Assembly (NCBI RefSeq): GCF_032362555.1
Contig: NC_083531.1
Location: 4,216,001-4,280,000, forward strand
DNA: 64,000 bases
Source of the DNA: Amyelois transitella
Taxonomy: Eukaryota > Arthropoda > Insecta > Lepidoptera > Pyralidae
Direction of reading: 5' to 3'
Positions 59,001 through 64,000 of this stretch are shown in pieces. Below the pieces are notes generated by a model, which worked only from the letters and a program-made list of their open reading frames with translations, did no database searches and had not been told where the DNA came from. The translations under genes and the position numbers were made by a program. Numbering within the stretch: the first letter of the stretch is position 1; each line of letters begins with the position of its first letter.

Positions 59001-61350
59001 TAACATCCTGAATATCCTGAATATGATTGCAGGCAGGCTAGACTGCCTATATGTCAACCATTCTTGCGCCATTTCGGGGGGAGTGGTGCAAGAATGGCCA
59101 CTTTAGAAATCATGCTGTCCCTAGGTACTAACATAGTTTGTAAGCATTACTAATACAAATGAGTCCTTGTTACTTATATAAATAAAATTCATTCATTCAT
59201 TCGTTCATTCTTTCATTATTATCCGCGACAGAACCAGCAACGGCGCCCCGTCGCTGTCCCTCGCGGAGACCGTGTCCCGCTCCCGCCTCAACCCGCTCGC
59301 TGCTGAGTTTGTTCGCTCCCGCCTCAACCCGCTCGCCGCCGAGTTCGTGCCCACCGCCGCCGTCACCAGGACTGTTACAGGTAATTTATTGTACATTACA
59401 TATGTTACATAGTGCCGTGTGGTTCCCGGCACCAATACAAAAAAGAATAGGTCACACACTCCGTCTCTTTCCCATGGATGTCGTAAAAGGCGCGACTGAG
59501 GGATAGGGCTTACAAGCTTGGGATTCTTTTTTTTTAGGCGATGGGCTAGCAACCTGTCACTGTTTGAATCTCAATTTTATCATTAAGCCAAATAGCTGAA
59601 CGTGGCCGTTCAGTCTTTTCAAGACTGTTGGCTCTGTCTACCCCGCAAGGAATATAGACGTGAACATAATAAAATGACGTGAATAAAATGAAACCACGTA
59701 TTCAACTCGGGAACTGAAGAGAGAGAGAGAGATTTTATTCAGTTTTGCACACTTATTACAGATTATTAATTGAAGGCAGGCAAAAGAAAATAGCTTACAT
59801 ACAGCCATATAGATAGGTATAGAGGGCGTTGGTGCAATATTTTTGGAGTAAATTATAACAATATATTTTCATTTTGTCCCTTTCCATCATGTCTCCTATC
59901 TCGGGTCTGCTGGAAGAGATTTCTTTTGAAATAAGCAGAACCTTTGTAATTTTGTTTCTTGTGTTTATCAGTCTCGATGTTTTCTGTGTACATAAATTAG
60001 TAAATAATATATATTTTTTTTGTATTGCAGAAGAGAAACGAGACCCGCCGGAGACTCCGAGCGCGGAGCCCCAGCAGTCGGAGCAGGAGGAACAGAAACC
60101 CGAGGAGGCTGAACAGCTCACAGACACACATACAGAACCGCAGATAGGTGAGTTGATATGTCACACAAGCTGAATTAATTATTATATATATATATAATAA
60201 TTCTAGTATATATATATATATATAAATTGAGCTATATATATACAGGATGACTTTTAATTCAACTGCATAAATTTAACTGTTAAGTGTACTCATCTAAAGA
60301 ATATTTAAAAACGTTAAAAGAAAAAATATCGGTTCATATTTTAGAAAGTACGAATAAAAATAAAAGTATCAAAATCCACGATCCTAAATATGTAATATCA
60401 CCCCGGCCGGCGGAAAAGCCACGCGTAAGATTCAGAGGTCAACGACACAATGCATTCAGCTGAGCGATCTCGACAACTCTGTACTTTACTTGATCTTGAT
60501 ACTAGAAAAATAATTTATTTTTCAGACATTTATTTACATGTTTAGTTTTAATTTCTATTTGTAGTATTGGTCTTTAATAAAGCGGGTGACGTAGTTTTTG
60601 AGGGTTTTTTAAATGTGAAAATGATGACGTTTAATTTCAATTAAATAGGCTCAAACGGCTCAGAAGCATGGGTATAGTCTATGTTAAAAGGATGCAGTTG
60701 TTTTAAATGTCACCCTGTATATATAGTAACATATTGCATATATAACATAACGTATATAACATATATATATATATATATAATTTCAGAACCCACGCCGCCC
60801 CCCACGGACCCGCCGGAAGTGTCCGCGGCGGACGTTCAGACAGACGACAAGCGGAAAGACAAACACAACAAGAGATCTGAGCCGAAGAGAGCGGTCAGAG
60901 ACAACAAGGCTAAAGGGAAGGCCGCGCAAGTTAAAGAGGCGACTAAGGTCGGGAAGAAGGAGGAGAGGCGAGAGGGGAGGGTGGGCAACAGCGGAGACGA
61001 CAGCGATGGGGATGGTCAGGTGAGATGTGCAGACATACATACACACAAACGAAATATATAGGAGAATAGGATAGATTTATTTTCAAAATTGGACACAAGG
61101 TATCACTTATTGACGTCACATCGCTTAAATCTAATTATATCTACCACCGCTTCCGAAGAAGGCGATGGGCCAGCGACCTGTCACTATTTGAATCTCAACT
61201 CTAACATTTAGCCAAACAGCTGAACTGGGTGGTTTAATGTATGTATGTAGGTACTCATGTATGTAACTATTCATTTCATTACAGCCCCAACCGGCCCCTG
61301 TGGAAGAGCAAACCGGCCCCAAACCCCTAAACTACGCGACGGCCGCCTAA
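56060..61350 (+). CDS. Paip2: Paip2 copy C, double PAM2, C-terminally truncated
   Basis: Eight exons: 56060-56128, 56729-56846, 57822-57934, 58249-58358, 59232-59380, 60031-60147, 60787-61019, 61285-61350; 975 bp, 324 aa. The acidic PAM1 region is intact (DDFADYMWIENEEEF). Exon 5 has a 36-bp tandem duplication giving two PAM2 motifs back to back (154-165 ending VR, then 166-177 ending VP). In exon 8, AAA GCG of copies A and B reads TAA GTG, so translation stops 43 codons early and the basic tail is lost. The old stop is still at 61477-61479. As the stop is in the last exon, mRNA decay is not expected. Intron 5 has gained a LINE-like insert next to the exon 6 acceptor. It could be functional with altered binding, or be on the way to a pseudogene. 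Confidence 0.85.
56150..56398 (-). repeat. SINE-like repeat S1 in Paip2-C intron 1
   Basis: Paralogous to 31385-31637. Confidence 0.8.
58475..58735 (-). repeat. SINE-like repeat S1 in Paip2-C intron 4
   Basis: Paralogous to 17467-17733. Confidence 0.85.
59413..59668 (+). repeat. SINE-like repeat S1 in Paip2-C intron 5
   Basis: Paralogous to 34669-34925; no donor minisatellite here. Confidence 0.85.
59868..60010 (+). mobile_element. LINE-like fragment in Paip2-C intron 5
   Basis: Insert specific to copy C (TTTCCATCATGTCTCCTATC, TTTTGAAATAAGCAGAACCT). It ends just upstream of the exon 6 acceptor, whose tract reads TGTATTGCAG instead of TGTATTACAG. Confidence 0.5.
60243..60717 (+). mobile_element. 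MITE M1 in Paip2-C intron 6
   Basis: CAGGATGACTTTTAATTCAA to AAATGTCACCCTG; same orientation as copy A. Confidence 0.85.
61060..61250 (-). mobile_element. Reversed LINE 3' fragment and S1 remnant in Paip2-C intron 7
   Basis: Replaces the MITE and GC-rich sequence found in introns 7 of A and B. Markers: TTTCAAAATTGGACACAAGG and CACCGCTTCCGAAGAAGGCG. Confidence 0.55.
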
Positions 61351-64000
61351 GTGAACAAACCCAAAAAGCCCAGCACGCCGCCCGCCGCGGAGAAGACGTC
61401 GCCCGTCCCCACCGCTGGCACCAAAATTGACAAGAAGAAGGTCGACAAACCCGTGCAGAGGAAGAATTCGGCCAAGTGAGAGAGATGGAACGATTGTAAG
61501 TTTGTAAAAAGGATAGGGACGGAATGAGTGTCGGGTTTTTTTTTATCTGCCGATTGTTTTTGTGTTTCGAATTGTTTTTAAGGGAAGCTGTAAGTTTTTT
61601 ATGCGATATACGAGTAGGTTGTTTTTGTATAATCGAATAATATAAACTGGATTTACAAATGATTTGTTAGATTTAAAAGAAAGGGATTTAAAATATTATC
61701 GCATCTGTGTTCTAGAAAGAGCCTGAAGATTTAAACTGTAGCGGTGAATAGTCTGTATTTTCTAATTTTTTCGGTCGAACTGTGGTAATGTCTGAATAAT
61801 TTGTATAGGAAATTTGCAATAAAGACATTAACATTTAATATTGTTCATATAAAATTAATAATTGCAATTTGAATATAAAATTTTGCGTAAATAATAAATA
61901 AATGTCACTGATTGTATTTTGGCAAAACAAAACTACAATGAGAAGAGAAAATTTGACAATCACTTTAATATAAGTCACAAAATTTAATGAATTAACTAAG
62001 GCCATGTCGACCACATAAATGACTTTTTTTAAAATACTTAGCGTGCAAATGTAACTAGCTTCGCGGCCATCTATACTAATATTATAAAGCTGACGAGTTT
62101 GTTTGTTTGTTTGAACGCGCTAATATCAGAAACTACTAGTTCTAATTGAAAAATTCTTTTTGTGTTCAGTAGACCATTTATCGAGGAAGTCTTTAGGCTA
62201 TTTACCATCACGCTACAACTATAAGGAGCAAAGAAATAATGGAAAATGTAAAAAAAAACTATTCATCCTTGAAATTTAAAAACTTGAAAATTATTCATCC
62301 TTGAAGGCCTCAATGAAGACCAAAATAACTGTACCACGCGGACGAAGTCGCGGGCGCAGCTAGTAATAACATATTTGTTAAAAACAAATTTGTGAAACTG
62401 AAAAAAATCGGCAGTTAAAAAAAATTCAACAGTGAAAGAAAACGTGAGCGATCGAACGTCGACGCCTTGAAACGGTTTTTTGTTTTTTTTGGATAACCGT
62501 AGATCATATTTCTACGATGTCTTGTGTCGTTTGCGCATGTTTCCAATTGTGAAATTGCACTTTTTATTTATAAATAATAACAATATTGTCACGTTTATAA
62601 ATCGCATTGTACGACGGCGCGGAATAACGCATTAACGCAACCTACCGCCTACCGGATAATAACTCAGCAGAATAACAACCTTATTAACATAACACAACAA
62701 CACAAATAGCATGGTTATTTTGAAAAAGTGTATGTATGTATGTATATCAAGTGATATAGCCCAAACGACACGAAAAACTAACTGCGTATAAGGTTTACAT
62801 ACAAACGCGGCCGTCCTAGGTACGAATGCCATTTCGAATAATTGAATAGTTACTAAATAAAATGTTAAGACAAAAATAAAATAAAAAAAACCACTAATTC
62901 ATACATAGTTTACGTCTTTACCCCTTACGGGACAGACAGAGTCGCAAAGTTCACGCTCGATTCAGAAACTTGCATAATGGAATCAGTTACTGAATTATTT
63001 TGGAATTATTTTGAATTCAGTTAAAATCTATAACCTTGATGTTGTAATAATATATGGCAGTTCTACCTAGGTATTGTATAGTAAATGTATATGTTTAAAA
63101 TTATAATTATGATAAATTTAGTATATATGTGATATTGACATTAAGCATTTTTTTTTAAAGTTCTAATGAATAAAAAAAGTAAAAAAAAAAACTGTATAAA
63201 AATCTAATTTTAAAAATAGTATTACGTTAGTGTTCACGGCTGGGTAGTGTAGGTTTTTTTTTATAAATAAGGATTTTGAGAGAGTCATTAGCTAAAAATT
63301 CTTTCGAAGGTATGTTATGCAACAGAGATAATCTTTTGGGGTAGTAACATGGGGGGCTATTTTAAATAGGGAATTTAAGAATGCTTTGAAAATCTATTAA
63401 AATGGTCACTTGTTATTTATATATTCAGTGTGATTTTAAGTTGTTTAAACAGTTACAATTATAACTTTAAGGCAAAATTGTAGGTTTTAAATGTTGACAA
63501 TATTTTATCTATAATTTTTTGTGCTGTATTTTAATAGTTTTTTTTTTGTATTAAAAATAAGGCCCAGTCTGTGAAGTTTAGATAACAGATTCTGTGACAC
63601 AAAAATACTATAATATTAAAATGAAATAAATAATTTGATCTGTATTAAAAAAAATATAAGAAAACTGCCTAAAATATTTAACGTGCACTAGGAAAATGTT
63701 TTTCGTAGTAATATAAAAAAAAAAACGAAAAAAATATTGTTTTTTGTGTCACTGGATTTCATTAAGGAGTAAGCCGTATGGCAGTCCATTATAATCCTAC
63801 GTAGAAAATATAGCACAATCAATCAATTTGTAAGCACTGTAGAAGTCCTAGTGAAATTTTCACCAAAAACATCGCTAACACTAGCTTAAAGGGCTTTAAT
63901 TATTTGAGCTTATGAAGAAGGAATATAGTCCGCTATCGAAATTGAAGCCTTTTTAAGATATTAGTAACTTATGTGGCGATTATATATGTACCTACCTATT
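61351..64000 (+). other. Truncated coding tail, 3' UTR and downstream flank of Paip2-C
   Basis: Begins with the former coding end (to 61479), then is collinear with A and B. AATAAA candidates at 61893-61902; Helitron H1 at 62069-62363. At 63811 about 1.08 kb present in unit A (about 23512-24594) is deleted. Continues past the window edge. Confidence 0.65.

Larger units (their letters stand above)
54960..64000 (+). repeat. Tandem duplication unit C (partial)
   Basis: Begins with module 2 (TTATTTTATAGTTGAGACAT) and runs off the window. Confidence 0.8.

Noticed and set aside
61285-61479. Calling copy C an outright pseudogene
   Set aside because: All other exons and splice sites are intact and the stop is in the last exon, so a shorter protein is possible.
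13495-64000. Explaining the whole array as uncollapsed haplotypes
   Set aside because: Not accepted as the sole explanation, because copies differ in exon number, motif number, transposon content and an inverted block, and are chained in one sequence; it remains a risk for part of the array and needs long reads.

Overview
This is eukaryotic genomic DNA from an insect, almost certainly a moth or butterfly (Lepidoptera). The indications are AT-rich intergenic DNA, short GT-AG introns, a dense load of SINEs, Helitron ends, MITEs, mariner, hAT and LINE copies of the kind common in Lepidoptera, and two recognisable host gene families. Species cannot be fixed from sequence alone.

Layout. 1-2.9 kb: repeats, including a 999-bp foldback element with an 8-bp target duplication. 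3.0-5.9 kb (minus strand): a three-exon ZAD plus C2H2 zinc-finger gene whose C-terminal half carries six TQT motifs, matching ASCIZ/ATMIN, the transcription factor that controls the dynein light chain LC8. 6-13.5 kb: mostly transposon debris, including a hAT relic with target duplication and a broken transposase. 13.5-64 kb: a tandem array of three loci for Paip2, the poly(A)-binding-protein-interacting translational repressor. Each locus is rebuilt here exon by exon. Copy A (coding exons 14569-21270) gives 355 aa. Copy B (31301-39900) carries a second set of exons 3-4-5 and gives 479 aa. Copy C (56060-61350) has a doubled PAM2 motif and a premature stop that removes the Lys-rich tail (324 aa).

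Between the copies lie paralogous downstream regions (about 4 kb each), a mariner with intact reading frame (only in unit A), Helitron helicase remnants (units A and B), and eight copies of a TA-flanked MITE. Between B and C is an inverted block: a reverse-complement copy of the Paip2 downstream region, split by a near-complete non-LTR retrotransposon with both ORFs open.

The most interesting signal is the Paip2 array. It shows in-frame modular expansion of PABP-binding units (symmetric phase-1 exons 3-5, plus a 12-residue tandem PAM2 duplication), a minisatellite whose every repeat recreates the exon-5 splice donor, a copy-specific minimal uORF, and duplicated candidate core promoters. ASCIZ and Paip2 are simply neighbours; nothing in the sequence links their functions. 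All exon calls are by eye from splice sites and frame and have not been checked against RNA.
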